Shown: positions 42,301-49,508, counted from the first letter of the stretch. The stretch is 64,000 nucleotides of DNA from Paludibacteraceae bacterium (GCA_017550335.1 JAFZPM010000026.1:1-64000); one strand, 5' to 3'. Made by a program: numbers and translations. The notes: a model not told the origin generated them from the letters alone.

Positions 42301-45024
42301 TTGAAGGATACTATTCTTTACCTCGAACTGGATCAGTGCGAATTGCCTACGGGCAAGCTTACGCTCGATGTTCCTGTCGCTAAGGATTCCTGCACAGGTA
42401 CGGATGTTCCGGGTGTAGGCGTTCGCCGTGACAGCATGGCCTTGATGGATCGTTATCCGAAGGGCGTCACCGTGGTGGATTGGACGTTCACAAGCCCTTA
42501 TAGCGTTACTCCTAAGACTTGTCCGCAGAATGTTGTGGTGAAGGATACCTTCCCGCCTCAATTCCTGTGTGAGACGTTGACTGATACGCTCAAGGTTCGC
42601 ATCACGATGACGTCGGTTTCCGAGACGGAGGTTTCATACGAAGAGGTCGAGGCTGTCGGTCTGTATATCCCGTCAATCAAGGATGCTTGCGACGGATTGC
42701 TCGTCGCTGAGGGCACCAGAAGCGATGGTAAGGAGTTGAAGGCTAACTTCTCGTTGGGCGATCCTGTGGAGATCACATGGACTTTCAGGGATTCTTCAGG
42801 CAATGAGCGAACCTGTTCCCAGGTGATCCTTGTTGAGGATTGGCTGATCGAGGATCTTCTCTGTCCGTCCGATTTGAACAATAAGGTATTCTCTTGTATA
42901 GACGAAATCCCTGAACCGTATGCCACCTACGCTGAGTTCAAGGCTGCGGGCGGTTCGTTCACCAATGAGGAGAAGATGTTGGAGAACACATTCTTCTTCG
43001 AGAACCGTTACGAGGGTGACTCTTGCGAGATGGTCTACACCCGAACCTATCATGTGGAGGACTTCCGTCACAATGATATCTATTGCCAACAAATCGTGAC
43101 GGTGAAGGATACGACCGCTCCTCAGATTATCGTTGGAACAGTTCATGACACTGTGGTGGCTTGTAATCAGGAGATCTTCCCGGCTGTGATGCTGTCGGCT
43201 GTGGATAATTGCGACCCTAACCCTACTGTCACGCTCACTGAGACGAACAACAGGGGAACGGATCCTTCTTCATGTGATTACTCCAACTACGAGATCTTCA
43301 GACGCTATGTCGCCGTCGACCGTTGTGGTAATGAGTCTACCCACTTGCAGACCATTTATATCCGCGACACGACGGGTCCTACGTTCACCATCCCTGATGG
43401 GTGGCGCGATTCTGTTCTCGCCAAGAACTTCAAGGAGTGTATATTCGGTGTCCCTGATATGACTATCGATGCTCGTGGCATGGTATCTGACGATTGTACG
43501 GAAAGCAATAACATCACTATTATCCAGCACCCGGCTGCGGGAACGCGTATCGACCATTCCATGAGAGTATGGATCTATGCTATCGATAAGTGTGGTAATA
43601 AGGATAGTCTCTCCCGTTTCGTGATTGTGCAACAACCATCCACCATCGTCACGTTGGAGGCGTACGACATGGATACTTGCGTCTCTCAGGAGCTTGTACT
43701 TTCTTTGGCTACCCAAAACGTGCGTTTCGCAAGGGGATTCATCCTCGACCAAATGCACACCGGTAGAATCCGTCAGCTCCCAAGTGTGTTCAGTTACGAT
43801 TATTATAGGGGAGGTTCCGTGGATGCGGGTAACCTGATGTTCAGTGACAATCCATACACGTATCGTTATCGCTTCGATGAAATGATTTCCCGCTACGGAA
43901 GCGTTGAGAAGGCTCAGAAGGCTTCCCTCTCGTTGTCGAAGAGAACCCAGAGCGGTTATTATACGTTCGTCGCGATGGATACCACTACGGGTTGCTCGGA
44001 TACGGCCACCGCTTATATCAACATTGCCGAGAAACCTCGCGTGCGCCTTAACAGCGCCGTCATCTCGGAGTGTGAGGGTAATCTGCTGGATCTCGCCGCT
44101 CACGTGAATTGCGAGTCTGACATGGGCGCCTTCGTCACTAAGTCATACTGGACGTTCGATAGCGTTCCGTTCGAGTATGAGGATAGTATCAAGGGTGTGC
44201 TGCAACGTGAACATAATGGTTCTTCCCTCAAATACGTGGTGGAGAACCGATGCGGATCCACATCGTCTCTTGGATCGCTCTTCATGTTGTGCTCCAGCGA
44301 TGATTTCGGAGAGAAGACTAAGGCGGATTCCATCAAGTTCTTCGGCTCTGTCGATAGGTATGAACTCTTCAAACAGGACCGATTGTTCGTCTTCGATTCC
44401 CTCTTGCTGGATGTCCATAAACGATACCAGCCAGATAGTATCTTGGTGGAGACGGAACCTAGCAATCCGGTTCGTGTCTGGAGAGGCGAGACCGTCACTT
44501 TGAAACTCAAGACGGGCTATGACTTCCTCTCTACCGAATGGTATAAGGTGGTGGGTAGATTCGACCGCGAGTTCTATGACAACATGACCTCGAACTACGA
44601 TTATAATTACTATACGGATTCAACCCGCATCGAGCTGGGCGACGAGGAGGACGAGAACCTCTTCTCCGGCACCTCCGATAATTCCTACATCGAAGATATC
44701 CCTATGGATACTTCATACTACTATGTGGTCATCAATGATGGTGTCTGCCCTTCTGCGGCTAGTAGCTTGATCCGTGTGGATGTCATCACGAGGATTCCGA
44801 CCGCCTTCACTCCTTATACGAAGGATGGCTTGAACGACTACTTCATGGAACGTCACCCTGTGACTATCTATGACCGCTACGGACAAAAAGTCTTCGTGGG
44901 TATGAACGGATGGGATGGTACGCATAAGGGCCATATGGCTGACCCTGGCGTCTACTTCTATGAGGTGGTCATGATCGATGGCTCTATCATGACTGGTTCG
45001 GTGGAAATCGTAAAAATTAAATAA
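33355..45024 (+). CDS. Giant HYR-repeat surface protein with T9SS type B C-terminal domain
   Basis: About 3,889 residues from the ATG at 33355; ATGs at 33328 and 33376 are alternatives. The signal sequence is long and basic, then VLALSIFSFVAAAAGAQ. The N-terminal ~700 residues hold Ig-like segments (ACVGEPIVLTGSGF near 40). Residues ~715-3,430 hold about 25 modules of ~100 residues, each with an opening DCS- or FDC-type turn, a second Cys ~15 residues on, and a closing WTFxDxSGNxxxCxQ followed by VxDxxxP: HYR-like adhesion repeats. The last ~85 residues (TAFTPYTKDGLNDYF to VEIVKIK) are the gliding-motility-associated C-terminal domain that targets cargo to T9SS. It is likely a cell-surface adhesin or filament. 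Some modules form a duplicated block (separate entry). A strong terminator follows. Confidence 0.9.
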   Translation: MNKVNFCMEQKQTRLFHKTFSNLRSRVLALSIFSFVAAAAGAQTLSVDGSTTGGKACVGEPIVLTGSGFRNSDPNQLVAADVFVSYNGGSSWSKANVTAVEDPTTHLIKCVLDMGDRPVSYYMVNQTNPGQKSNTVSVSVSNECEAVCHTTSTGDYFLGTDFNPTNGNPSSINWGSTPPGNLISYFQDNNIRFWRNCGEGEVQRNWTYAGQVPYLDRDPDADPYNNYYYVFRPNNCADGTPFKLGFPNRDFAGKYYRFVMRLYVDLSECGSNRSSLARAMMNIRTDFGNDSYNAIDIDVYNDADNSKLGTYSYSGNRHLDQNIIGNGQTSVFATATNVKYFRVEVTFYGQFRGNQTEFVLYPQFQQWSNSCMKAAIDYISAEVESICMDNGAVCIGDNAVINAAGFPKDAKYIWEEQKNGRWVEVTVGGFSGQYQGKQRVEIPVDFVGKKNYRVRASGTHGGNGGGGSYTVEIPFTVTGKDCEPVQPTKINLPTDPFCVPNAREDGMFSVYPLDANENVKYTWSFVTPRGEKFGSDKLSFTGGDLIPDTRGGKVNLVLNGEAEEGTYTVTVQPVQVRTADDGVTKYEVLTGTPITSTFKVYRTPQIQVIKEGTDPLNQSEVELCPTDRNQKVVAIANRKEGFSSLYQNDYVYTWNDGAKGQTNSATVDFPALGSCNGSYKNHKVSVTVQINNVGCPTTVEQSWKLGKIEKPTIDCSSLPDLDGFVLGEKEKTKSVELDFPDYTAGCETDPLLRIELHYVPKSGANIEKTFEARKSKFDRLNRTVDLPAGAGSVVYTVIDGCDNAAFCTKTIKVQDVTPPNVKCEDIPSYETRLTIQDGCEAKPGYDEVTLPTISAPKLLDQNGVDGTITGVYKGRAYNPVTEPSTTNPNFSLFDTRVGLNDNYKVGTTYILWEFTDASGNSAYCLQPIHVIDDHKPQVFCPSNSIGDVSNKPGYCGLSMNALIAQLKELPSAKGLCSDSTVVYQPVFFYRNVADPNLEEVPTSKFDDIIFDIDETYEVVWRFYKNNDRSTGIYEDCAREFTVRDTESPSFDCSSLETVRVTANSYKPLNKGYEYLDYASKDSVVIKQGVGPAATSVTYKGTLLEYFTSGAIRLISPSEVVDNCDGDIIVDATLTGPDGSGGEKTEKIKNLKQLEDHKFYVGLTTIDFRFIDESNNEARCSQSIIVTAGTTPIPDSCPKDLTLYADENCKTIFKLEKTSMPTAKIPVNQEGLWFNFRYKVIEGLHFDEECSIAMQYFPNNLTGLNGVHSATIGGVTQKFDIDYLCDQYLNDWDKFKDSEHNTWNAWSDAYAPADPKEKILSSSDKLTTVVEYTGYPYEVEMFDSTGNSIALVENPYRNGDVAPERVIYTRYYGGTGNAHECNNFFHTCKYADIKMMNNFDNVVMNQTLTKGVYTVVYRFQNEKGGLQRDSCVQYITVVDTIPPILDCGDWNKSGTFPANEECVTPVEEIPWFRKPTVADLKVRDNCSVDPNDFTITWNRHWNNYNISAESALTDPLGLGVTIMTWYVADASGNVSTCEQVITVEDVTGPVVDCSLLKDIVVETETNCEASAKTVQAAGLDIPYALDDKCSPTGKPIPGEGTRSDGKDVFNDPYPRGTTVITWVFKDAKGNESVCEQNVVVEDRTAPVFENCFKMPEIKIELPADECVASLNEVKASLGTQTAIDDCDGDIDGVPYVLSPDGASLLNLYDSFQKDTTYTIIWVFVDLSGNAIECSQKLTIVDTTPPDPSGVCPPPTKDVYAKTVCSVTYDELQLPTLEQMKMIDPCDGTLYPTVVAKVVLPDGVTLVYYDDELKDVTYPVGTHTFLWIYEDKGGNLDTCTMLLTVNDSILPVLEDCDVDPEIHLTVDGDICAIDPANVKTYIREPKAYDECDDYRSGLGLTWMTPVVERFFIDSTLIIGAAGDTIGYRFDSTLVADGVTKMWDEDVFPKGKTMLRWTFTDESGNQVFCEKSVTVHDFTPPYFDCDKIDPDTLRPEAYKGDCEVEFGNLKRDVLDKLAYKAWDACAGDSVPGVLTLNGNMELPENYTMSVGITYKLLWLFIDEDGNKTTCPQYILPSHLNDIDFDCNTIKDTVAYAIEGTCDISADSLHLKTPVAIDSCAVLSGFGGEFEAYGIRSDALPMTAPFPTGYTDIKWRFISPWNLHDTLWCDQKVTILGNKHFDLNCDELTPTRRDTLDDCGPTDPLTFVIDTPKVADPCIVDESDPEYWRVGVGVRSDSKPLDAAFDLGYTTIQWTFTDFTKAITDTCVQNIEVRTSLDMIFDCDALSRDTIMVDVAEGECTVDASKVQEKIKRPFALHPCPVESGVDTIWGVPSRKFGMSMDSSFYIGLSEIVWTFVDPSHTLVNDSVTCSQWVRVGDVNEMPVKCENFPDMVYRLSPDDCEISWKEMDIKIPGIVDLCSHQIIDPVVTRSSGKSLSAVTSIAGADTIVTVTAEDFTVGVDTVRWTYSFHGQLFVCDQVITVKDSMAPLYDCKNLEPIVVPAVPGKCYVNSKAVFDSLPNPWPQAEDACNQQKIDGRVYLEDGQELTKASSFLVPVGEHILTWIFIDETINELADTCSQRLLVLGDQAPIFNCESLQHDPILVEGCDTTLDNTYITTPYALDACTNDSVEGVGRRLDGGKLYGVYPVGTTSIEWVFISPYSSLADTCIQNITVLTKQELDLHCTDVNGDTISVDVAEGECFASVKLETPYALHPCPEQSKVQKIMGVPYRSDGRQITDSFRTGVTVVTWVFTDNSGTMYKNVDTCYTVVQIGDVNKMPVDCKNMPDTTIILPPTDCEISWKEINFSVPEVRDLCSDSLITPTLTRWSGKAMDESFTVGPDTIYWNYNFFGQIVTCSQGVLVLDSVAPAFDCSTLKDTVMVAKPGLCDVSSEELKLFLGDPVAIDSCTNAEVHGRAYVCNVLSPDGTSASPSADGGCLSVDKVSVKVGDILSIHWVFQDSLLNAVAKECDQTVSVKGTAEPVFDCSALKDTILYLELDQCELPTGKLTLDVPVAKDSCTGTDVPGVGVRRDSMALMDRYPKGVTVVDWTFTSPYSVTPKTCPQNVVVKDTFPPQFLCETLTDTLKVRITMTSVSETEVSYEEVEAVGLYIPSIKDACDGLLVAEGTRSDGKELKANFSLGDPVEITWTFRDSSGNERTCSQVILVEDWLIEDLLCPSDLNNKVFSCIDEIPEPYATYAEFKAAGGSFTNEEKMLENTFFFENRYEGDSCEMVYTRTYHVEDFRHNDIYCQQIVTVKDTTAPQIIVGTVHDTVVACNQEIFPAVMLSAVDNCDPNPTVTLTETNNRGTDPSSCDYSNYEIFRRYVAVDRCGNESTHLQTIYIRDTTGPTFTIPDGWRDSVLAKNFKECIFGVPDMTIDARGMVSDDCTESNNITIIQHPAAGTRIDHSMRVWIYAIDKCGNKDSLSRFVIVQQPSTIVTLEAYDMDTCVSQELVLSLATQNVRFARGFILDQMHTGRIRQLPSVFSYDYYRGGSVDAGNLMFSDNPYTYRYRFDEMISRYGSVEKAQKASLSLSKRTQSGYYTFVAMDTTTGCSDTATAYINIAEKPRVRLNSAVISECEGNLLDLAAHVNCESDMGAFVTKSYWTFDSVPFEYEDSIKGVLQREHNGSSLKYVVENRCGSTSSLGSLFMLCSSDDFGEKTKADSIKFFGSVDRYELFKQDRLFVFDSLLLDVHKRYQPDSILVETEPSNPVRVWRGETVTLKLKTGYDFLSTEWYKVVGRFDREFYDNMTSNYDYNYYTDSTRIELGDEEDENLFSGTSDNSYIEDIPMDTSYYYVVINDGVCPSAASSLIRVDVITRIPTAFTPYTKDGLNDYFMERHPVTIYDRYGQKVFVGMNGWDGTHKGHMADPGVYFYEVVMIDGSIMTGSVEIVKIK
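40183..42560 (+). repeat. Duplicated four-module block within the giant gene
   Basis: Four successive modules at about 40183-41382 recur in the same order at about 41383-42560. Paired landmarks are VDVAEGEC with LHPCP, DCEISWKE, a GKC/GLC module, and ISPYSS/TSPYSV before TC-QN. The unit is close to 1,200 bp. The copies differ widely in sequence, so the duplication is old. Confidence 0.75.
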
Positions 45025-45041
45025 TCAACCTATGACAATGG

Positions 45042-45080
45042 GGGAGGGTAGTCCTGTGACTGGGCTTCCCTCCCTTTTTT
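45042..45080 (+). terminator. Terminator after the giant gene
   Basis: Stem GGGAGGG / CCCTCCC (45042-45048 with 45068-45074), extended inward by a second short helix, followed by TTTTTT. Confidence 0.87.
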
Positions 45081-45113
45081 GTTCTCCTGATTGATAATCT
45101 AGATATATCGCTT

Positions 45114-46019
45114 ATGAAAACCCCTACATTGTTCAAGGAATATATTTGGTTGGTGAATACCATCCGAAGGGCGGGAAGCATCTCCTTGGCGGAGATCAAT
45201 GAGAAGTGGATTGCCACGGAGATGAGCGGAGGGGTGCCTTTCGCACGGACCACCTTCAACCGCCATAAGGATGCTATCGAGGATATCTTCGGCATCTTCA
45301 TCGATTGTGACCGCAGGTGTGGTTACAGATATTTCATCGGAAACGAGGAGGTGCTGCGGGAGGACTCGGTCCAGAACTGGATGCTCTCCACCCTCTCCGT
45401 GAATAATATGATCAGCGAGAGCCTTTCCCTGCAGGACCGTATCCTCTTGGAGAACATCCCCTCGGATGGCGTCAACCTGCATCAGGTTATCGCTGCGATG
45501 AAACAGGGATGCCTCGTCGAGCTCCAGTATAAACGTTATCATGCCGCTGAACCGAAGCTCTTCACCATCGCCCCGTATTGCATCAAACTTTTCCGCCGTC
45601 GCTGGTATCTCCTTGCCAGGTATCGTGACGGACGCTTCGCCATCCTCTCGTTCGATCGTATCGGTAAGGTCGATCTTCTTAAGGATCACTTTGAGGTGGA
45701 GAAGGATTTCAATGCGCTTGAGTTCTTCCAAGAATGCTTCGGCGTGGTTATCGGAGATGGCTCTACCCCTGAACGTGTTGTGTTGCGGGCTTATGGTCTG
45801 GAACGCTATTACCTTCGTGATCTGCCGTTGCACCATTCCCAAAAGGAACTCCAGGAGACGGAGGAATATGTCGATTTCGAGTATGACCTGCGTCCTACGG
45901 ATGATTTCAAGGCACATATCCTCTCCCGTGGAGAGTGGCTGACGGTCGTGAGCCCGCAATGGCTGGCGGACGATATTTGTGACCGTCTCAAGGCTAATTT
46001 GGAAAAATATAAGAAATAA
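45114..46019 (+). CDS. WYL-domain transcriptional regulator
   Basis: 301 residues. The N-terminal ~75 residues form a winged-helix-like DNA-binding region (ISLAEINEKW, FARTTFNRHKDAIEDIFG). The WYL domain (about 135-215) has the motif RRRWYLLARYRD in place of xxxWYLxAxxR. A C-terminal WCX-type extension follows. WYL regulators bind ligands, often nucleotides, and many control defence or DNA-damage genes. The next gene, 80 bp downstream on the same strand, encodes a HIRAN-domain protein, a DNA-lesion-related fold, so they may be partners. Targets are unknown. Confidence 0.88.
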   Translation: MKTPTLFKEYIWLVNTIRRAGSISLAEINEKWIATEMSGGVPFARTTFNRHKDAIEDIFGIFIDCDRRCGYRYFIGNEEVLREDSVQNWMLSTLSVNNMISESLSLQDRILLENIPSDGVNLHQVIAAMKQGCLVELQYKRYHAAEPKLFTIAPYCIKLFRRRWYLLARYRDGRFAILSFDRIGKVDLLKDHFEVEKDFNALEFFQECFGVVIGDGSTPERVVLRAYGLERYYLRDLPLHHSQKELQETEEYVDFEYDLRPTDDFKAHILSRGEWLTVVSPQWLADDICDRLKANLEKYKK

Positions 46020-46099
46020 TTATCGCTTGTACCATATTTTGGAACAGCATGGACCTACCTTTGTTTCCAGATGTTAGAAATGATTCACTTTAAAACGCA

Positions 46100-46450
46100 A
46101 TGGACATGGAAACGAAGAAGAAATTTTTTATGGATTGTCACTTGGCTGGACGTAAATACCACGATGCGGATGAGGTGTGGGACCAGCTTAGGATGGGTAC
46201 CGAACTGCAATTGGTGAGGGACCTCGATAACCGTTATGACCCTAATGCCGTGGCTGTTGTCTATAGGGATGTGGAACGCAATGAGGACTTCTGCATTGGC
46301 TACTTGCCTAGAGCCGAGAACGAGACGGTCGCGAATATGCTCGAGATGGGATGGACGGACGTTTTCGAGTGCCGCATCTGCAAGATCAATGCGGAGGCGC
46401 ATCCGGAAGCCCAAATACAATTGTCTATTAAGATCAAAAGGAGACAATAA
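46100..46450 (+). CDS. Stand-alone HIRAN-domain protein
   Basis: 116 residues, nearly all of it a HIRAN domain: CHLAGRKYHDADEVW, LQLVRDLDNRYDPNAVAVVY (in pieces: LQLVRDLDNRYDP and NAVAVVY) and IGYLPRAENETVANML. HIRAN domains bind 3' ends of single-stranded DNA and are usually fused to helicases such as HLTF. Here the domain stands alone, as in a group of small bacterial proteins. It follows the WYL regulator and ends at a clear terminator, so the two may form a small operon. Confidence 0.85.
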   Translation: MDMETKKKFFMDCHLAGRKYHDADEVWDQLRMGTELQLVRDLDNRYDPNAVAVVYRDVERNEDFCIGYLPRAENETVANMLEMGWTDVFECRICKINAEAHPEAQIQLSIKIKRRQ

Positions 46451-46465
46451 AATCTATCTGTTGCC

Positions 46466-46510
46466 CTCCCGAAAGGATTCCTATGTCTTTTCGGGAGTTC
46501 GCTTTTTTTG
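46466..46510 (+). terminator. Terminator after the HIRAN gene
   Basis: 9-bp stem CTCCCGAAA / TTTCGGGAG with a 14-nt loop, followed by a short spacer and an 8-T run. Confidence 0.8.
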
Positions 46511-46594
46511 GGGGGGTGAAAGCGTGAAATGAGTTGTTCACCTCCTCTTCCGATGTGCGTCGTTTTTTACTTTCCCCCCTCTTTTGACTGGATT

Positions 46595-47326
46595 TCACTT
46601 CGCGAGCTTGGTCAGGTCCCATCGCTCCCACAACCAGTTTGGCACCATCTGCCATGCATATACGAGTAGCTTGTATTTCCAGTCTATGGTGGCGACTCTC
46701 TTTTTCCTGTGGATGGCTTTCACGATTTTTTGCGCCACCGCTTCAGGTTTCAGCAACATCGGGTATTTGTGCTTCAGCAAGGCGGTGTCGACGAAGCCTG
46801 GTCGGATTTCCGTGAAGGAGATGTCCGCCTTGCGGGTAGTCGCTAATTGTGCCAAGGCTTGCACGTAGGTGCTTTGGAACCTTTTCGTGGCGGAGTAGGC
46901 GGGTGCCAATCCGATGCCTTTGGTCCTTGCGATGGAGGTGATGACAGCGATCTGTCCTTTCCTGTTCTCTTGACAGAAATACTGGAATGCGGTATTGATC
47001 ACCCTTGTCAGTCCGCTGCAGTTGGTCTCTATCGTTTTCAGTTCCATGGAAGGGTCCAGCTCCTTGTTTTGGTATCCGATTCCCGAGCTGTGGAAATAGA
47101 GGTCCATGCCTCCGAGTTGTTCGATGAGACTTCCCAACTTCTCTGGCGCATCTGCGGCGGTGATGTCGATCGGCATATACGCTTTCACGTTGGATAGGCT
47201 CTCTTTGATCTCTCTGAGGTTCTCTTCCCTCCTGCCGGCGATGCCTAGTTCATAGCCCTGTCCGTTTAGTATTTTCGCCACCTCCAATCCTATGCCTGAG
47301 GTAGCTCCCATCACAATTGCTTTCAT
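46595..47326 (-). CDS. Short-chain dehydrogenase/reductase (SDR), NAD(P)-dependent
   Basis: 243 residues. Rossmann motif GATSGIGLEVAKIL (8-21) and a basic residue pair after beta-2 (GRREENL), which favours NADPH. The active-site order Ser...Tyr-x-x-x-Lys is seen in ITSIARTKGI and APAYSATKRF. The substrate cannot be told. It is a single gene; a TATTTTTG -7 box lies upstream on the minus strand (47365-47358). Confidence 0.88.
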   Translation of the reverse strand: MKAIVMGATSGIGLEVAKILNGQGYELGIAGRREENLREIKESLSNVKAYMPIDITAADAPEKLGSLIEQLGGMDLYFHSSGIGYQNKELDPSMELKTIETNCSGLTRVINTAFQYFCQENRKGQIAVITSIARTKGIGLAPAYSATKRFQSTYVQALAQLATTRKADISFTEIRPGFVDTALLKHKYPMLLKPEAVAQKIVKAIHRKKRVATIDWKYKLLVYAWQMVPNWLWERWDLTKLAK

Positions 47327-47439
47327 CTTTGTCGAGTTTAAAACCTGTATTTTTATGCAAAAATAAGAAAAACTGCGATAGGAATACCTGTTTTAATAGT
47401 TTTTGAGAGAATAATTCTTAATTCAAAATTCTTAATTCT

Positions 47440-48333
47440 CTATATCAGTGCTTTCGTGTAGGCCAGCTCTTCCTTGAAGTAATTGAGGAAGGCGGAGGCG
47501 GAGGCTTTCTGGTAGGCGCCCTTCAGCGTCAGCACGGAGGCGATCATCTTCCCTTTCTGCTCGGCGATGGGGATGGCCACCAGCTCGTTCCTACCCATGA
47601 TGGTGGTCTGGGACAAGATGGTCGTGAAGAGGGAGGACTCCACCAATTGCAGCAGGATGTTCACGTCGTTCATCTCCAAGTGTGGGTCCAGGTGTTCGTC
47701 GCATGTCTTTAGTATCTCATCCAAAACGCTCCTTGCGCTTAGTCCTAGGGAAGGGAGCACCAGCGAATACTTCTTGAGCTCTTTGATGGATACTTCTTTG
47801 TGTTGCGCGAGGACGTGCCGTTTGTGGACGATGGCGCAGAGTGGCACTTCATAGAGGTCGGACACCTCCACCTGGTCTTCCTGTATCCGCATGCTGAAGG
47901 AGAATACAAGGTCCAAGTCGCGCGCCTTCAGCATCTCCAGAAGCTCCAATGCGGTGCTGTATATCACTTCGATCTTGATGTTCGGGTACTCCTTCATGAA
48001 ACGGAGTAGTATGGAAGCTAATCCGAAGCTAAGGCTATAGGTGATGCCTATCCGCAGTGTGCCCTTCCTGATCTCCTGCAAATCCAGTAGTCTTTGCATA
48101 CCCATCTCCGTGTCGTTTATCGTCTGTTTGGCGAATGGTAAAAATTCGTAGCCCGCTTCCGTCAGGTAGACCCGCTTGCCTATGCGGTCGAAGAGCGTCA
48201 CGTTCATCTCCGATTCCAGCTGCTTTATCTGCTGAGATAGAGTGCTTTGCGTGATGTGCAGTTGCTTGGCCGCTTCCGTGAAGTTCAGTAACTCCGCCGC
48301 TTTGATGTAGTACTTAATTTGCCTCAGTTCCAT
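47440..48333 (-). CDS. LysR-type transcriptional regulator
   Basis: 297 residues. An N-terminal winged helix-turn-helix (1-60) reads MELRQIKYYIKAAELLNFTEAA and HITQSTLSQQIKQLE; the rest is the LysR substrate-binding domain (GTLRIGITYS at about 91). The sequence is closest in style to CynR/CysB-like regulators. It is unlinked to an obvious target: ung lies divergently 395 bp away. The promoter-proximal palindrome AATCG-GTTTTAT-CGATT near its start (about 48336-48352) may be an autoregulatory site. The effector is unknown. Confidence 0.9.
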   Translation of the reverse strand: MELRQIKYYIKAAELLNFTEAAKQLHITQSTLSQQIKQLESEMNVTLFDRIGKRVYLTEAGYEFLPFAKQTINDTEMGMQRLLDLQEIRKGTLRIGITYSLSFGLASILLRFMKEYPNIKIEVIYSTALELLEMLKARDLDLVFSFSMRIQEDQVEVSDLYEVPLCAIVHKRHVLAQHKEVSIKELKKYSLVLPSLGLSARSVLDEILKTCDEHLDPHLEMNDVNILLQLVESSLFTTILSQTTIMGRNELVAIPIAEQKGKMIASVLTLKGAYQKASASAFLNYFKEELAYTKALI

Positions 48334-48728
48334 GTTAATCGGTTTTATCGATTGATGTCATAGAATAATATCGGTTACAAAGTTGGTTAAAATTCTTTAA
48401 AACACCTAATTTTGCTTCCGTAATCGTCAAGTAAGTTTTTTGAAAGTTGTTTTTTAATAGTCAATACCGTATAAAAATAGGATATATATCTCCTTACTAT
48501 TATAAGAATATTTACAATAAACAACCAATGTCCTCTACGGAAGATGTGAATCTACTGTAGGGGATTCCTTTTTTTTCTAGACTCGACTTATAGGGTACTC
48601 CGTTTGTGGAAGTGCCTTGAAAAAATGTGGGACTTGTGGTCTGCGGATGCGTGATATTTGAGTATATTTGTTGTCCCATAAGTGGGTGCCGTAAGGTCAT
48701 TTAACCAATTAGAAAAGAGAAGATACAC
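48334..48728. other. 395-bp gene-free region between the LysR gene and ung
   Basis: Contains a strong plus-strand promoter match: TTG (48383-48385), 21 bp, TAATTTTG (48407-48414). It lies about 310 bp upstream of ung, so it would drive a long leader or a small RNA. No open frame of note, and no clear hairpin terminator before ung. Confidence 0.5.
48383..48414 (+). promoter_or_regulatory. Bacteroidetes-type promoter, target unclear
   Basis: TTG, 21-bp spacer, TAATTTTG. The ATG of ung is about 310 bp downstream, longer than a usual leader. Confidence 0.5.
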
Positions 48729-49391
48729 ATGGACGTTAAGATAGAACCCTCATGGAAGGCGGTGTTGGCGGATGAGTTCGAGAAGCCTTATTTCTCGTTG
48801 CTGACGAGTTTCGTGCGGAAGGAGTACCAGAGCACGACGTGTTACCCTCCTGCTCCGCTGATTTTCAACGCTTTCAACCAATGCCCCTTCGACAAGGTGA
48901 AGGTGGTCATCATTGGTCAGGACCCTTACCATGGGTACGGACAGGCGCATGGGCTCTGTTTCTCCGTGAATGACGGGGTGCAGTTTCCGCCTTCGCTCGT
49001 CAATATTTTCAAGGAGATCGAGCGGGACCTTCATATCCCTTTCCCGCAGTCCGGCAACCTTACCCGATGGGCCAATCAAGGCGTCTTCTTGCTCAATGCC
49101 ACGCTGAGCGTGCGGGAAGGGCAGGCGGGTTCGCACCAGAACAAAGGGTGGGAGGAGTTCACCGACCGTGTGATCAAGGAGATCTCCGACAAGAAGAACA
49201 ACGTGGTCTTTATGCTTTGGGGCTCCTATGCGCAACGCAAGGGGGCGGTCATCGACACGAAAAGGCACCTCGTGCTCAAGGCGGTCCATCCGTCACCGCT
49301 CTCCGCCTATCGCGGATTCATCGGTTGCGGCCATTTCAGCCAGGCGAACCAATACCTGGCGTCGAAGGGATTGACGCCTATACAGTGGTGA
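48729..49391 (+). CDS. ung: Uracil-DNA glycosylase
   Basis: 220 residues. Catalytic Asp65 in [17 protein letters not shown] and His187 in the C-terminal [11 protein letters not shown] loop. The uracil-specificity loop [11 protein letters not shown] is present. Ung excises uracil from DNA in base-excision repair. Family-1 enzymes are 220-230 residues, so it is complete. Convergent with the amidohydrolase gene; a repeated palindromic stretch lies after the stop. Confidence 0.95.
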   Translation: MDVKIEPSWKAVLADEFEKPYFSLLTSFVRKEYQSTTCYPPAPLIFNAFNQCPFDKVKVVIIGQDPYHGYGQAHGLCFSVNDGVQFPPSLVNIFKEIERDLHIPFPQSGNLTRWANQGVFLLNATLSVREGQAGSHQNKGWEEFTDRVIKEISDKKNNVVFMLWGSYAQRKGAVIDTKRHLVLKAVHPSPLSAYRGFIGCGHFSQANQYLASKGLTPIQW

Positions 49392-49405
49392 TTGTGTGAT
49401 TTTTT

Positions 49406-49489
49406 CTCACGGAGATATGGAGTGCACTTTTTCTCCTTACGGAGACACGGAGTGCACGGAGGTGGATTGTGAAAGTGTTTCTCCGTGAG
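49406..49489. repeat. Inverted and direct repeats after ung
   Basis: CTCACGGAGA (49406-49415) is the reverse complement of TCTCCGTGAG (49480-49489). Inside, ACGGAGATATGGAGTGCAC (49409-49427) recurs as ACGGAGACACGGAGTGCAC (49439-49457). No gene is present; it may be a transcript end or a dispersed repeat. Confidence 0.65.
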
Positions 49490-49508
49490 CGATCCGTTCC
49501 TCCGTTCT

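Noticed and set aside
34342..44103. Many long minus-strand frames inside the giant surface-protein gene
   Set aside because: They are antisense shadows produced by the codon bias and repeats of the plus-strand gene; none has a domain or start context.
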